Source: Kofleriaceae bacterium (lineage in GTDB: Bacteria; Myxococcota_A; Polyangia; Haliangiales; Haliangiaceae). From it: a DNA stretch of 48,189 bases. The stretch lies in contig JALHPV010000016.1 of NCBI GenBank assembly GCA_022842285.1, positions 1 through 48,189 on the forward strand, given 5' to 3'. Positions within the stretch are counted from its first letter, which is position 1, and every line of letters starts with the position of its first letter. A model generated the notes under the pieces. It was given only the letters and a program-made list of their open reading frames with translations. It did not search any database and was not told where the DNA came from. The translations under genes were made by a program, and so were the position numbers. Positions 10,733-23,087 of this stretch are shown here, piece after piece.

Positions 10733-13408
10733 TCACGGCCGCTTGTAGCCCAGGCGCCCCGAGAGGCTCGCGACGACGGCGACGAGCTCCTCGGCGTCGA
10801 CCGGCTTCGGCACGTGCGCGTTGAAGCCAGCCTGCAGGGCCGATGTGCGATCGAGAGACCGACTGTAGGCCGTGAGAGCGACCGCGGGTGTGCGGCCCCC
10901 CTCCTCGGGCGGCCGGCGCCGTAGCTCCCGGAGCAGCTGGAGCCCGTCCATCTCTGGCATCCCGATATCGGAGATGATGACGTCGAACTTCGCGTCGCGC
11001 AGCAGGACGAGCGCCTCCTCGGCGGACGTGCACGACGTCACGAACGCGCCATCGCGCTGCAGGACGGTGCCCACCAGCTCGCGAGCGTCAGGCTCGTCGT
11101 CGACGACCAGGCACCGCACGGTCGCGAGCATCGAGCCCGCCGCCTGGCTGCCGACCACCGCTTGCTCGGGCTTCACCGACGACAGCGGGAGCCGCACGCT
11201 GAACGTCGCCCCCTTGCCTTCCCCCGCACTGTGGACGCGAATCGAGCCGCCGTGCAGCTCGGTGATGCGGCGCGCGAGGGCGAGCCCGATGCCGAGGCCA
11301 CGGCTGCGGCGATTCATGCCCGTGTCCCCCTGCCGGAACATGTCGAAGACAAGGGGCAAGAGCTCGGCCCGGATGCCCTGCCCCGTGTCGGTGACGGCGA
11401 GCTCGACGTCGGACTCGACCCGCACGAGCGTGACGGTGATCGAGTGGCCCTTCGGCGTGAACTTGATCGCGTTCGACAGGAGGTTGGCGACGACCTGGCG
11501 CAGGCGGGTCGCATCCCCCAGCACCGGCGTCGCCGACGAGTCGAGCACGCGCTTGATGCGGAGTTGTTTGGCCCCGGCCGCGACCACGAAGCCATCGAGC
11601 ACGCTCTCCACCAGCGCCGGCAGGTCGACACCATCGAGGGACAGGGCCAGCTTGCCACTCACCATGCGCGATACATCGAGCAGGTCGTCGACGAGGTCGG
11701 TGAGCGTCTTCGCGTTGCGACCGATGACCTCGAGGCCCTTCTCGAGCTGCGGCAACGGCACCTTGCCGCCGTTCAGGAGCTGGTGGTAGCCCATGATGGC
11801 GTTCAGGGGGCTGCGGAGCTCGTGACTCACGACCGCGAGGAAGTCATCCTTCGCCCGGTCGGCATCGAGCAAGCGCTCGTTGATCGCGTGGAGCTCGGCG
11901 GCGCGCAGGCGGATGCCTCCGAGGAGCACGCGGCGGAGGTTCGACGCGGCCGCCACGTGCCACGGCTGCCACGGCAGCGCCTTGCCTCGCACCGTCTCGC
12001 GCCAGAGCTGGAATGACCCACGCGGCGAGAGGCGCGGCGGCGCATCGCCAGCCTGCGAGACGATGACCTTCCGCGGATCCCCCGCCCAGTCGACCGTCAT
12101 CTCCGTCGACGGACGGAACCACAGGATGTACTCGCCGAGCGTCTGGGAGATGGTGACGGCGAGTAGCCCCGGATGCTCGGCAGTGAGCGACGGAAGGTCA
12201 TCCGACGGCCCATCGACCGCGACCACATCGCGCGACAGCGCCTTCAGGTCGCGTGCGATCGCCTTCAGCGTCTCGGCCGGGGGCGTGACGCCGATCGGGT
12301 ACGTGCCCTCCGCGAGCACCACGGCCGCGCCCTCCGCATCGACGAGCTTCAAGAGGTCGTCGACCAGGAGGCCCACCTGGAGCTTCGGCGTCGTCGCGAC
12401 ATTCGAGATCAACGCCGTCTCGTGCACCTTGATCTTCGCCTCGCGCTCGCCGGCCGCTGCCGTCTCGAGCACGCGCAACTGCCAGGCAACGGCCTGCGCG
12501 AGGAACTCGATCGTGTCGCGAACGCGGCGTCCGACGATCCAGGGTCCGCTGTAGTGGTGACATGCAACGAGACCGGCGAGTACACCGTCGATCACCAGCG
12601 AGACCGACATGGAGGCCGTCACGCCCATGTTGGTCAGGTACTCGATGTGAATCGGCGAGACGCTGCGGAGCTGTGCGAACGAGAGATCCAGCGACTGCTT
12701 CGTCTCGGGGTCGAACGCGGGCACGAGCGGCGATGGCCGGTACGCCACATCGCTGATGAAGCGGAGCAGGTTGATCGTGTAGAGACGCCGCGCCTGCGCG
12801 GGGATGTCCGACGCTGGATAGTGCAGCCCGAGGAACGGCTCGAGGTCCTCGCGCTTGTTCTCGGCGACGACCTCACCGTTCCAGTCCGCGTCGAAGCGGT
12901 AGACCATCACGCGGTCGAACCCGGACAGCTCGCGCACCTGCTCCGCGGCCAGGCGCGAGAGCGAGTCGACATCGCGAGCGGATTGCAGGCGCACCACCGC
13001 CGCGCGTAACCGATGGTCGAACGCGGGCTGGGCGGTCGCGTCCCCCGCACGGGCCTCGAGCTCGAGGATGACGGGCCCCGTGACGGAGCGGTGCACGACG
13101 GCATCGTAGGAGCGCCCCTGCCGGGTCATGACCGCGATCGGATTCACCTCGCGCGCGGTCTCGGGACCGCGCATCGCTGCCCCGATGGCGACGGCAGACG
13201 GGGGATCGAACAACGCGAGGACAGGCGTCCCGAGCAACGCATCGACCGCTCCGACGTACTCGGCGGCGTTGACGCTGATCTGCGTGATGAGAAGTTCGTC
13301 GCCGCGACACGCGACGAGCGCACCGTGGGGCTGGATCGAGCCAGGAATGTGGATCGGTTCGGTCGCGCAGTTATCGAGCGTGACCCGCGGATGGCCTGGC
13401 GTGCTCAT
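10733..13408 (-). CDS. bphP: Bacteriophytochrome hybrid histidine kinase
   Basis: 891 residues from the ATG at 13408, which follows AGAGG at suitable spacing. Order: PAS-like N-terminus with the biliverdin-attaching Cys14 in DNCATEPIHIPGSIQPHG, GAF with PASDIPAQAR (Asp201) and the conserved His254 in SPIHIEY, PHY with the tongue features WFRP and PRGSFQLWRE, HisKA with His529 in SHELRSP, HATPase, and a receiver (DIGMPEMDG). It is a soluble red/far-red photoreceptor whose light state should control autophosphorylation, with phosphotransfer possible to its own receiver. No heme oxygenase gene (bphO) for making biliverdin is in this window. It sits 108 nt after an unknown gene in the same direction, so its co-transcription is uncertain. 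Confidence 0.95.
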   Translation of the reverse strand: MSTPGHPRVTLDNCATEPIHIPGSIQPHGALVACRGDELLITQISVNAAEYVGAVDALLGTPVLALFDPPSAVAIGAAMRGPETAREVNPIAVMTRQGRSYDAVVHRSVTGPVILELEARAGDATAQPAFDHRLRAAVVRLQSARDVDSLSRLAAEQVRELSGFDRVMVYRFDADWNGEVVAENKREDLEPFLGLHYPASDIPAQARRLYTINLLRFISDVAYRPSPLVPAFDPETKQSLDLSFAQLRSVSPIHIEYLTNMGVTASMSVSLVIDGVLAGLVACHHYSGPWIVGRRVRDTIEFLAQAVAWQLRVLETAAAGEREAKIKVHETALISNVATTPKLQVGLLVDDLLKLVDAEGAAVVLAEGTYPIGVTPPAETLKAIARDLKALSRDVVAVDGPSDDLPSLTAEHPGLLAVTISQTLGEYILWFRPSTEMTVDWAGDPRKVIVSQAGDAPPRLSPRGSFQLWRETVRGKALPWQPWHVAAASNLRRVLLGGIRLRAAELHAINERLLDADRAKDDFLAVVSHELRSPLNAIMGYHQLLNGGKVPLPQLEKGLEVIGRNAKTLTDLVDDLLDVSRMVSGKLALSLDGVDLPALVESVLDGFVVAAGAKQLRIKRVLDSSATPVLGDATRLRQVVANLLSNAIKFTPKGHSITVTLVRVESDVELAVTDTGQGIRAELLPLVFDMFRQGDTGMNRRSRGLGIGLALARRITELHGGSIRVHSAGEGKGATFSVRLPLSSVKPEQAVVGSQAAGSMLATVRCLVVDDEPDARELVGTVLQRDGAFVTSCTSAEEALVLLRDAKFDVIISDIGMPEMDGLQLLRELRRRPPEEGGRTPAVALTAYSRSLDRTSALQAGFNAHVPKPVDAEELVAVVASLSGRLGYKRP

Positions 13409-13516
13409 GTGCCTCTGCGAATGTGCCAAACATCCGCCGTACTGCCCACGGATCTCCAGAGTCCTTTCGACAGCGCGCAGACGCACACGTGCGGAAACGC
13501 GTGGTAGGCCGTCGGC

Positions 13517-14188
13517 CTAGAGCAGAGCTTCGATCGTCGCCCGCAGGCGCGCGTGCGATAGCGGCTGCGTGAGCACGGTCGGGACCCGCAGGACGAGCTT
13601 CTGCTTGCCGTCCTCGAAGTAGACCTCGAGGCCGGTCGCGCCGCCGAGCTCGATGGCCATGACGGGCGCGAGCGCCTCCTTGCCCATCACATCGCCCGCC
13701 ACCGCGGTCAGCACGTCGGTCACGAGCGGCAACGCGAGACCGAGCGCGCGGCGCGCGTCGTCGTTCGCATCGGTCGCGAGCGTGATGAGCAGGGGCCGCC
13801 CCAGCGCACCCGCCAGCGCGTCGTTGCGTGCCACGAGCTGGCGCGAGAGCTCGAGCCGGCTCGGCACGGGGGCATCGGCCGTCGGCGCATGCACGAGCAC
13901 GCTCGCGTCACTGACCGTGACCGCCGCGATCTGATCCACGCGCACGTACGCCACGGATGGGTTCCGCGGCGGGCCCGCCGTGTGAAGCAGCGCGATGTGG
14001 CCGCCGCGCTCCTCCTCGACCCGCACGATCCGACCTCGGAGCGCCTGCCCGCTGGCGAGGAACACCTCGACCTCGGGACGTGCGCGCTCCAGCTTGGCCA
14101 GCGCGGCGCCGATCCGGGCCAGCTCCTCGAGCAGCCCGCGCGGCGAGGCCGCCGTCAGCTTCTCGAGCGTGTCGTCGGGACGGGCCAA
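13517..14188 (-). CDS. Conserved-looking hypothetical protein
   Basis: 223 residues, soluble, not recognised. Residues about 38-95 (VEVFLASGQALRGRIVRVEE...) have the alternating pattern of a small beta barrel of the Sm-like type, and the rest is mixed alpha/beta; this is a fold impression only. The start is TTG directly after the TAG of the 135-residue gene (TAGTTG, no gap), so translation is probably coupled. Codon use matches the neighbours. Stop at 13517, 108 nt before the phytochrome start. Its position behind rlmB and pyrF does not identify a job. Confidence 0.75.
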   Translation of the reverse strand: MARPDDTLEKLTAASPRGLLEELARIGAALAKLERARPEVEVFLASGQALRGRIVRVEEERGGHIALLHTAGPPRNPSVAYVRVDQIAAVTVSDASVLVHAPTADAPVPSRLELSRQLVARNDALAGALGRPLLITLATDANDDARRALGLALPLVTDVLTAVAGDVMGKEALAPVMAIELGGATGLEVYFEDGKQKLVLRVPTVLTQPLSHARLRATIEALL

Positions 14189-14596
14189 CTACAGGGCCCG
14201 CTCGACGATCTCGATGATGTGCTTCGTGCGGTCGTTCGTGTCACCGACGTTCGACAGCTCGTGGTCGATGGTGAGCGTCCCGTCGGCGAAGCTGATCGCG
14301 CTGTGCGGCGAGTACGCACCCTTGGCGTTGCGCACCTCGATCTTCTTCACGCCCGCCTTCAAGGCGTCCTTGCCCATGTCGTCGCGGCCGATCGATCGGA
14401 AGGCCTCGATGACCGGCTTGAAGTACAGCTCCGGCCACGCCTCGGCGTAGTTGTGGCTCTGGCCTTCGACGGCGATCTGGTCCCAGCTCACGTCGATCGG
14501 GACCGGAAAGCCGGCGGCCTTGTGAATGTCGTCCTGGAGCTTGGCGAAGCTCTTGTCTTGAAACTCCTTGACGGCGCGGCGCTCAGCAAGACCCAT
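14189..14596 (-). CDS. Hypothetical protein
   Basis: 135 residues, soluble, not recognised. Features are an acidic-basic N-terminal helix (AVKEFQDKSFAKLQDDIHKAAG), a tryptophan-containing middle (VSWDQIAVEG, NYAEAWPELYFKPV) and a strand-rich C-terminal half. The ATG at 14596 is chosen because GGAGG lies 8 nt in front of it; the open frame upstream belongs to the antisense of rlmB. It is 31 nt after rlmB and abuts the next gene, so the two unknown proteins are probably made together. Confidence 0.78.
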   Translation of the reverse strand: MGLAERRAVKEFQDKSFAKLQDDIHKAAGFPVPIDVSWDQIAVEGQSHNYAEAWPELYFKPVIEAFRSIGRDDMGKDALKAGVKKIEVRNAKGAYSPHSAISFADGTLTIDHELSNVGDTNDRTKHIIEIVERAL

Positions 14597-14627
14597 GAAA
14601 TAGCCTCCGCGGAGAACTACGCCTGCC

Positions 14628-15392
14628 CTAGCCGACTTGTTCCCGCTGGCGGCTGATCTCGTAGAGCGCGAGTGAGGCCGCCACCGACACGTTGAACGAG
14701 CCGACCTCCGCCCGGGCCATGGGGATGACGGCGTGGAAATCACAGTGTTTCGCGACGAGGGGCCGGATGCCCGAGCCCTCGGCTCCGAGCACGAGGCACA
14801 GCGGGAGGGTCCCGTCGATCGAGCCGATCGGCTGCGCCTGCGAGCTCGCATGGATCGCGACGCGCCAGAGGTTCTGCTCTCGCAGCTCCTCGAGGGCCCG
14901 GGTCAGGTTGCCGACCTGGGCGATGGGCAGGAGCTCGCTCGCCCCGGCCGAGGTCTTGGCGACCAGTGGCGACACACCCGCGGCGCGATGCTCCGGGATG
15001 AGCACGCCATGGGCCCCGAGCAAGTACGCCGAGCGAATGATGGCGCCGAGGTTGCGTGGATCCTCGACTCCGTCGAGCGCGACGAGCAGCGGCTTGCCCG
15101 TGGCCGCGCCGAGCATCGTATCGAGGTCCGAATACTCGAACGCGCCGAGCCAGGCGACGACCCCCTGGTGCAGGGCTCCATCCGACGCCTTGTCGAGCTG
15201 CGGGCGATCGCGGTCCTCGACGCGAATGCCGGCGGCGCGCGCCGCGCCGACGATGCCCGCGACGGCATCGGACGTCGACCGGTCCGCTCGCCGGGGATCG
15301 CACCACACCGCCTTCACCGCCTTCGGCTTACGCGCGATGAGCTCGCGGACGGGCCCCGCACCGAAGATGACGCGCTCGCCGGGCGCGCTCAT
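14628..15392 (-). CDS. rlmB: RlmB/TrmH-family rRNA 2'-O-methyltransferase
   Basis: A 254-residue SPOUT methyltransferase. An N-terminal substrate-binding domain (about 1-95, beginning VIFGAGPVRELI) is followed by the knotted SAM domain with LDGVEDPRNLGAIIRSA (Asn114, Arg120), LVLGAEGSGI and the C-terminal GSFNVSVAASLALYE. This domain pair is that of RlmB, which in E. coli methylates G2251 of 23S rRNA at the ribose; the target here is inferred. Its ATG overlaps the TGA of pyrF by four bases (ATGA), a coupled pair. Confidence 0.9.
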   Translation of the reverse strand: MSAPGERVIFGAGPVRELIARKPKAVKAVWCDPRRADRSTSDAVAGIVGAARAAGIRVEDRDRPQLDKASDGALHQGVVAWLGAFEYSDLDTMLGAATGKPLLVALDGVEDPRNLGAIIRSAYLLGAHGVLIPEHRAAGVSPLVAKTSAGASELLPIAQVGNLTRALEELREQNLWRVAIHASSQAQPIGSIDGTLPLCLVLGAEGSGIRPLVAKHCDFHAVIPMARAEVGSFNVSVAASLALYEISRQREQVG

Positions 15393-16078
15393 GACAGCTC
15401 CGCCACGACGGCGCGGGCGGCCGCGCTGGGATCCGCGGCATCACGGAGTGGACGGCCGACCACGACGAGGTCCGCCCCCGCCGCACGGGCCTCGCGCGGC
15501 GTCATCACGCGCTTCTGATCGCCGGCCTGCGAATCGGCGGGGCGAATCCCCGGCGTGACGATCAAGAAGTTCGGACCGACGGCCTCGCGGATGAGCCGGA
15601 TCTCCTTCGGCGAGGCGACCACGCCCGCGCAGCCCGCACGCTGCGCCAGCTGCGCCAGCTTCACGACCGCGTCCTCGACAGACCCGCCGAAGCCGACGTC
15701 GACCAGGTCCTGGGCATCCATCGACGTCAGGATCGTCACCGCAAGGACCCGGGTCGCCCCTGCCCCCTTCACGGCCGCTTCCATCATCGCGCGCCCCCCG
15801 GAGGCGTGGATCGTGAGGAGGCCAGCGCCGAGCGTCGCCACGCGCGCGGCGGCCCGGCCGACCGTCTCGGGGATGTCATGGAGCTTGAGATCCAGCATGA
15901 CCCGGTGCCCCCGCCCGACGATGTCGCTGACGATTCCAGGGCCCTCGGCGCAGAACAGCTCGAGGCCGAGCTTCAGCCAGCTCGGGACCCCACCGAGCCT
16001 GGCGATCAGGGCGTCCGCTTCTGCGCGCGCCGGTGTGTCGATGGCGGCGATGAGCCGATTCCCCGCGTCGAATGTCAC
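15389..16078 (-). CDS. pyrF: Orotidine 5'-phosphate decarboxylase
   Basis: A 229-residue PyrF that converts OMP to UMP, the last step of de novo pyrimidine synthesis. The catalytic signature is DLKLHDIPETV with Asp63, Lys65 and Asp68, and the supporting Asp14 (AIDTP) and Lys36 (WLKLGLE) are present. The C-terminal phosphate loop reads VTPGIRP ... VVVGRPL. The length fits bacterial type I enzymes. The start is GTG at 16078. It follows the LpoA/LivJ-like lipoprotein by 13 nt and overlaps rlmB by 4 nt, so the three are likely one transcript. Confidence 0.95.
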   Translation of the reverse strand: MTFDAGNRLIAAIDTPARAEADALIARLGGVPSWLKLGLELFCAEGPGIVSDIVGRGHRVMLDLKLHDIPETVGRAAARVATLGAGLLTIHASGGRAMMEAAVKGAGATRVLAVTILTSMDAQDLVDVGFGGSVEDAVVKLAQLAQRAGCAGVVASPKEIRLIREAVGPNFLIVTPGIRPADSQAGDQKRVMTPREARAAGADLVVVGRPLRDAADPSAAARAVVAELS

Positions 16079-16091
16079 GGGGGCGAGCCTA

Positions 16092-17954
16092 TCAGGGGAG
16101 CGTGCGAATGGCGTAGGCGCCGTTGTCCTCGGTGACGGTGTAGATCACGCCGCGATCGGTGCGGACGTGCCGCTCGCTGTCGAATCTGATGAGCCCGGTG
16201 ACGCCCGTCAGCTCCCCGCTGGCGAGCTTCTTCGCGAGGGCCGCGCGCCCTCCCGTGCCGGCGGCGGCGATGAGCTGCGCGGCGTCGAAGGCGTAGGCCT
16301 CGATCGCGCCCGGCGCACGACCGAACGTGGCAATGAACCGCTCGAGGAACACCTTCTGGGTGGCGCTCTTGTCGTCGGGGTAGTAGCCGGGCGCGAACAG
16401 CGCACCGTGCGAGTGCCGCCCGGCGGCCGCGATGTACGAGCCCGTGATGCCCTCCGCCGTCGAGAGGAGCACGATCGGGCGGCCGGCCGAGACCTTCTTC
16501 GTGCCCACGGGTGCGGGCACCTTGCCGGCCGCCATGAGCGCGGGGGCGATGAGCTCGAGGCGATCCGCTTGTTCGGGGACGAACACGCCCTGCCAGCTGC
16601 CGTCGAGCTTCCCGGCGAAGCTCGCGAACGACTTCGAGTCCGCGGGATAGGTGACCTTGGTGACGATGGAGCCACCGGCCTTGCTGACCTCATCGGCGAA
16701 CGCCGCGGAGACCGCCTTGCCGTAGCCGCTCTCCGGCGACAGCATCGCGAACGTCGTGACGCCCTTGTCGATGGCGGTCCGCGCGAGGGCCCGTGCGCGG
16801 GCTTCGGACGAGTGGACGACGTGAAACGTGTACGTGCCGCCGGTGCGGTCCTCGGCGCGCGTCGACATCGACAGGAGCGGCACGCCGAGGCTCTCTGCGC
16901 GCGCGCTGGCCGCGTCGACCGCGGCGCCATCGATCGGACCGACGATCGCGATCACGCTCGCCTTCGTCAGTTCCTCGACGGCGAGGGTCGCCGCGTCCGC
17001 ATCACCGGCGGCCCGCACCTCCACGGCCACCACGCCCTTGCCATCGCCCACCCCGGCCGCAGCACCGAGGCCGGCGACGGCGGCTTCGGCCACGCGGTTC
17101 TGCTTGCCGCCGAGCGGCATCACCGCGCCGACGAGGCCCGCTTCTCCCTCGCCAACCGCGCTCACGGAGCCCGACGTCGACACCGACCGGGGGAGGCCGA
17201 CGGCCACGCGCGCCGGCCCGGCGACGTCGCGCATCTGCTTGGCCTCGTCGGTCGCGCCCGCGACATCGGCGAGCAAGGCGAGGCGCGTGGCGACGGCGGC
17301 CATGGCCGGGCCCTGCCGGTTCGGGAGCTGATCGAACACGCGGCGCAGCGCCTCGCGATCCGCGCGAGCGACGACCTCTTCACACCGTGCGACGATGACG
17401 GCCTGCTCGGTCGCGGACACCCGCGCGTAGAGCTGGTCGAAGAGCCCGAGCGACTGGAGCGGCTGGTCACCCGCGGTGGCCGTCGCGAAGGCCGCCGCCG
17501 CGAGGTACTCGGTCTTCTCGGCCTCGTTCTCGATCGCGGACTGGCCACGCGCGAGGAGCGGCAGCGCGCCCGCCGCATCGCCGAGGTAGTTCTTCGTGAT
17601 ACCGAGGAAGAGCTCGGCTCGTGTCGTCAGGCCCGCATCGACGTTGGCCGCGATGGCCCCTTCGAGGGAGGCCTTCGCGGCGGTGAACTTGCGGTCGCGG
17701 ATCGCGGCGATGCCGGCGTAGAGGTTCGCCCACGGGACAATGGGATCCTCGGGGAAGTCGCGGACGATCTTCTGGAACGCCTCCGGCCCGCCACCGTCCT
17801 GGAGGAAGCGCGTGCGCGCCTCGTTGAAGCGAGTCCGCGCCGAGACGTCGCCGTTCTGAGGGACCTCCGGCACGAGGGTTCGCCGCGTAGGCCGCGGACA
17901 CCCGGCAAGCGACACGAGCAGGGCGATCGCGGCAATGAAGTACCTCGGTGACAC
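16092..17954 (-). CDS. LpoA/LivJ-like lipoprotein: helical repeats plus periplasmic-binding fold
   Basis: 620 residues from a GTG at 17954. The lipoprotein signal has Cys19 in LVSLAGC. Residues about 35-250 are alanine-rich helical repeats of TPR type, and about 290-620 form a type I periplasmic-binding domain of the LivJ/Peripla_BP_6 kind (VIAIVGPIDG, LLSMSTRAED, FAMLSPESGYGKAVSAAF, APGYYPDD, AYDA-like AYAFDAAQLI). This two-part architecture on a lipid anchor is that of LpoA, the outer-membrane activator of peptidoglycan synthase PBP1a in gammaproteobacteria. A similar role is possible but inferred; an amino-acid-binding protein is the alternative, yet no ABC transporter genes are adjacent. 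It leads the pyrF-rlmB unit and is divergent from the TPR-zincin gene. Confidence 0.85.
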   Translation of the reverse strand: MSPRYFIAAIALLVSLAGCPRPTRRTLVPEVPQNGDVSARTRFNEARTRFLQDGGGPEAFQKIVRDFPEDPIVPWANLYAGIAAIRDRKFTAAKASLEGAIAANVDAGLTTRAELFLGITKNYLGDAAGALPLLARGQSAIENEAEKTEYLAAAAFATATAGDQPLQSLGLFDQLYARVSATEQAVIVARCEEVVARADREALRRVFDQLPNRQGPAMAAVATRLALLADVAGATDEAKQMRDVAGPARVAVGLPRSVSTSGSVSAVGEGEAGLVGAVMPLGGKQNRVAEAAVAGLGAAAGVGDGKGVVAVEVRAAGDADAATLAVEELTKASVIAIVGPIDGAAVDAASARAESLGVPLLSMSTRAEDRTGGTYTFHVVHSSEARARALARTAIDKGVTTFAMLSPESGYGKAVSAAFADEVSKAGGSIVTKVTYPADSKSFASFAGKLDGSWQGVFVPEQADRLELIAPALMAAGKVPAPVGTKKVSAGRPIVLLSTAEGITGSYIAAAGRHSHGALFAPGYYPDDKSATQKVFLERFIATFGRAPGAIEAYAFDAAQLIAAAGTGGRAALAKKLASGELTGVTGLIRFDSERHVRTDRGVIYTVTEDNGAYAIRTLP

Positions 17955-18004
17955 GTTGTGACCATAGCGACGCGGGCGAGTGCCTGCAAATCGGAGTACA
18001 TACA

Positions 18005-19024
18005 GTGCCGATGTCACGAGTCGATCGTCTGCTTGCCGACGTGGAGCGCGGCTTCGAGGCCCTCGAGGAGGGCGACCTGGAAGCGGCCGCGGCGGTCGTC
18101 GAGCGGTGCCGCCGGATCGATCGCAAGCACCCGGACGTGCTCATGCTCTCGGCCGCCGTGGCCGATGCGCAGGGCGACACCGAGGACGCCATCGCGCAGT
18201 ACCAGGCCCTGTCCCACGCCCGTCCCGACGATCCGATGCCCCGCATCTGCATCGCCCGGCTCCAGCTCCACGCCAACGCCGACCCCGATACCGCCCTCGA
18301 TGTCGTCGGCGCGGCCTTCGAGTTCATCGATGAAGAGGACGACCTGATCGAGGCCGTCTACGTGAAGACCGAGGCGCTGCTCGCACGGGGCGAGCCCAAG
18401 GCCGCACGCGACGCCCTCGCCGAGCTGTCCTCGTCGGTCATCGACGATGGGCGCCTCGCCCTCGACCTCGCCGAGCTCGCGATCGAAGCCGAGGATCCGG
18501 CGGGGGCGAAGCGCTGGATCGAGGCCGCCAAGCGCGAGCCCGAGCTCGAGGCCGATTCGCTCTATGTCCTCGGCCGCGTCCACGAGGCCGCCGGCGATCG
18601 TGCGGCGATGATCGCCGCCTGGCAGCAGGTCCGCACGCTCGACAGCAACGCCGCGCCCGGCGAGGTCCACATCACCGAGGACGAGCTCGAGAAGATCGCC
18701 GCCGAGACCATCGCCGCGCTGCCGCCGAAGGTCCGCGAGCACCTCGAGCGCGTGCCGATCATGATCGACGATCTGCCGTCCGCCGAGCTCATCGCCGACG
18801 GCATCGACCCGCGCCTGCTGGGCCTCTTCCAGGGCACCCCGATGCCGGAGGACGGCGCCCTCGCCCCCTCGGTCACGAACATCCTCTTGTTCCAGAAGAA
18901 CCTCGAGCGCGCGTGCGTCGACGAGGACCACCTCGCCGAGGAGATTCGCGTCACCGTCCTCCACGAGACGGCGCACTACTTCGGGCTCGACGAGGATGAC
19001 CTCGAAGCGCTCGGCCTCGACTGA
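18005..19024 (+). CDS. TPR protein with C-terminal zincin metallopeptidase-like domain
   Basis: About 339 residues. Numbering from the ATG at 18011, residues 1-210 are acidic, alanine-rich TPR-like helices. The C-terminal 115 residues match the small zincin family (PF06262 type), ending in VTVLHETAHYFGLDEDDLEALG with HETAH at 318-322. In that family the motif binds zinc, but peptidase activity and substrates are little known. There is no signal peptide, so it should be cytoplasmic. GTG at 18005 has GGAG 8 nt upstream, whereas the ATG at 18011 is 14 nt from it, so the GTG is preferred. Its start lies about 50 nt from the divergent LpoA-like gene, and GNAT follows after 2 nt. Confidence 0.85.
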   Translation: MPMSRVDRLLADVERGFEALEEGDLEAAAAVVERCRRIDRKHPDVLMLSAAVADAQGDTEDAIAQYQALSHARPDDPMPRICIARLQLHANADPDTALDVVGAAFEFIDEEDDLIEAVYVKTEALLARGEPKAARDALAELSSSVIDDGRLALDLAELAIEAEDPAGAKRWIEAAKREPELEADSLYVLGRVHEAAGDRAAMIAAWQQVRTLDSNAAPGEVHITEDELEKIAAETIAALPPKVREHLERVPIMIDDLPSAELIADGIDPRLLGLFQGTPMPEDGALAPSVTNILLFQKNLERACVDEDHLAEEIRVTVLHETAHYFGLDEDDLEALGLD

Positions 19025-19026
19025 AC

Positions 19027-19500
19027 ATGGTCGGCGTTCGTCAGATCGGTGCGGACGACTGGCGCGTGTTCAAGGCTCTACGACTCGCCGCGCTGGCAGA
19101 GGCACCCGTGGCGTTCGGATCCCGCCTGGCCGAGTGGGAACACGCCGAGGAAGCTCGCTGGCGCGGCCGACTGGAGTCCGTCGCTCTGAACCTCGTCGCC
19201 TCGCTCGATGGTCTCGAAGTCGGCTTGGCCTCTGGTTCGTCCCTGAACGACGACACGATCGAGCTCATCTCGATGTGGGTACGTCCCGTGGCGCGCGGCC
19301 GAGGGGTGGGTGAAGCGCTCGTCACCGAGGTCCGATCCTGGGCCCGCGCCCGGGGCGTCGGCCGGCTGACGCTCGACGTGGTTGCGGACAATGGCCCCGC
19401 ACGAGCTCTTTACCGACGCATGGGGTTCGTGGACGTCGGAGCGCCGCGACCACGCGACGGCGACCTCGTGCTGGAACAAGCGATGGCACTCGCGTGGTGA
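19027..19500 (+). CDS. GNAT-family N-acetyltransferase
   Basis: 157 residues with the GNAT fold. The acetyl-CoA pyrophosphate loop is R90-G-R-G-V-G95 after the strand ISMWVRP, and the C-terminal LTLDVVADNGPARALYRRMGF is the usual motif B region. It transfers an acetyl group to an amine; the substrate cannot be told from sequence. It starts 2 nt after the TPR-zincin gene, so the two form one transcript, and it converges on dnaE with 31 nt between. Confidence 0.9.
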   Translation: MVGVRQIGADDWRVFKALRLAALAEAPVAFGSRLAEWEHAEEARWRGRLESVALNLVASLDGLEVGLASGSSLNDDTIELISMWVRPVARGRGVGEALVTEVRSWARARGVGRLTLDVVADNGPARALYRRMGFVDVGAPRPRDGDLVLEQAMALAW

Positions 19501-19502
19501 CG

Positions 19503-19531
19503 ACCGAGGTGGAACCGGCTCGCGCCACCGG

Positions 19532-19532
<1 letters not shown>
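19503..19532. terminator. Candidate hairpin between convergent GNAT and dnaE genes
   Basis: ACCGAGGTGG (19503-19512) can pair with CCACCGGT (19525-19532), giving an 8-bp stem with a 2-nt bulge and a 12-nt loop exactly between two convergent stop codons. There is no T tract on either side, so it would be a weak or non-canonical bidirectional terminator. Confidence 0.35.
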
Positions 19533-23050
<3,518 letters not shown>

Positions 23051-23087
23051 GGAAAGAACGTCCGTCCCGGACTACGTTTTCTAGCCC

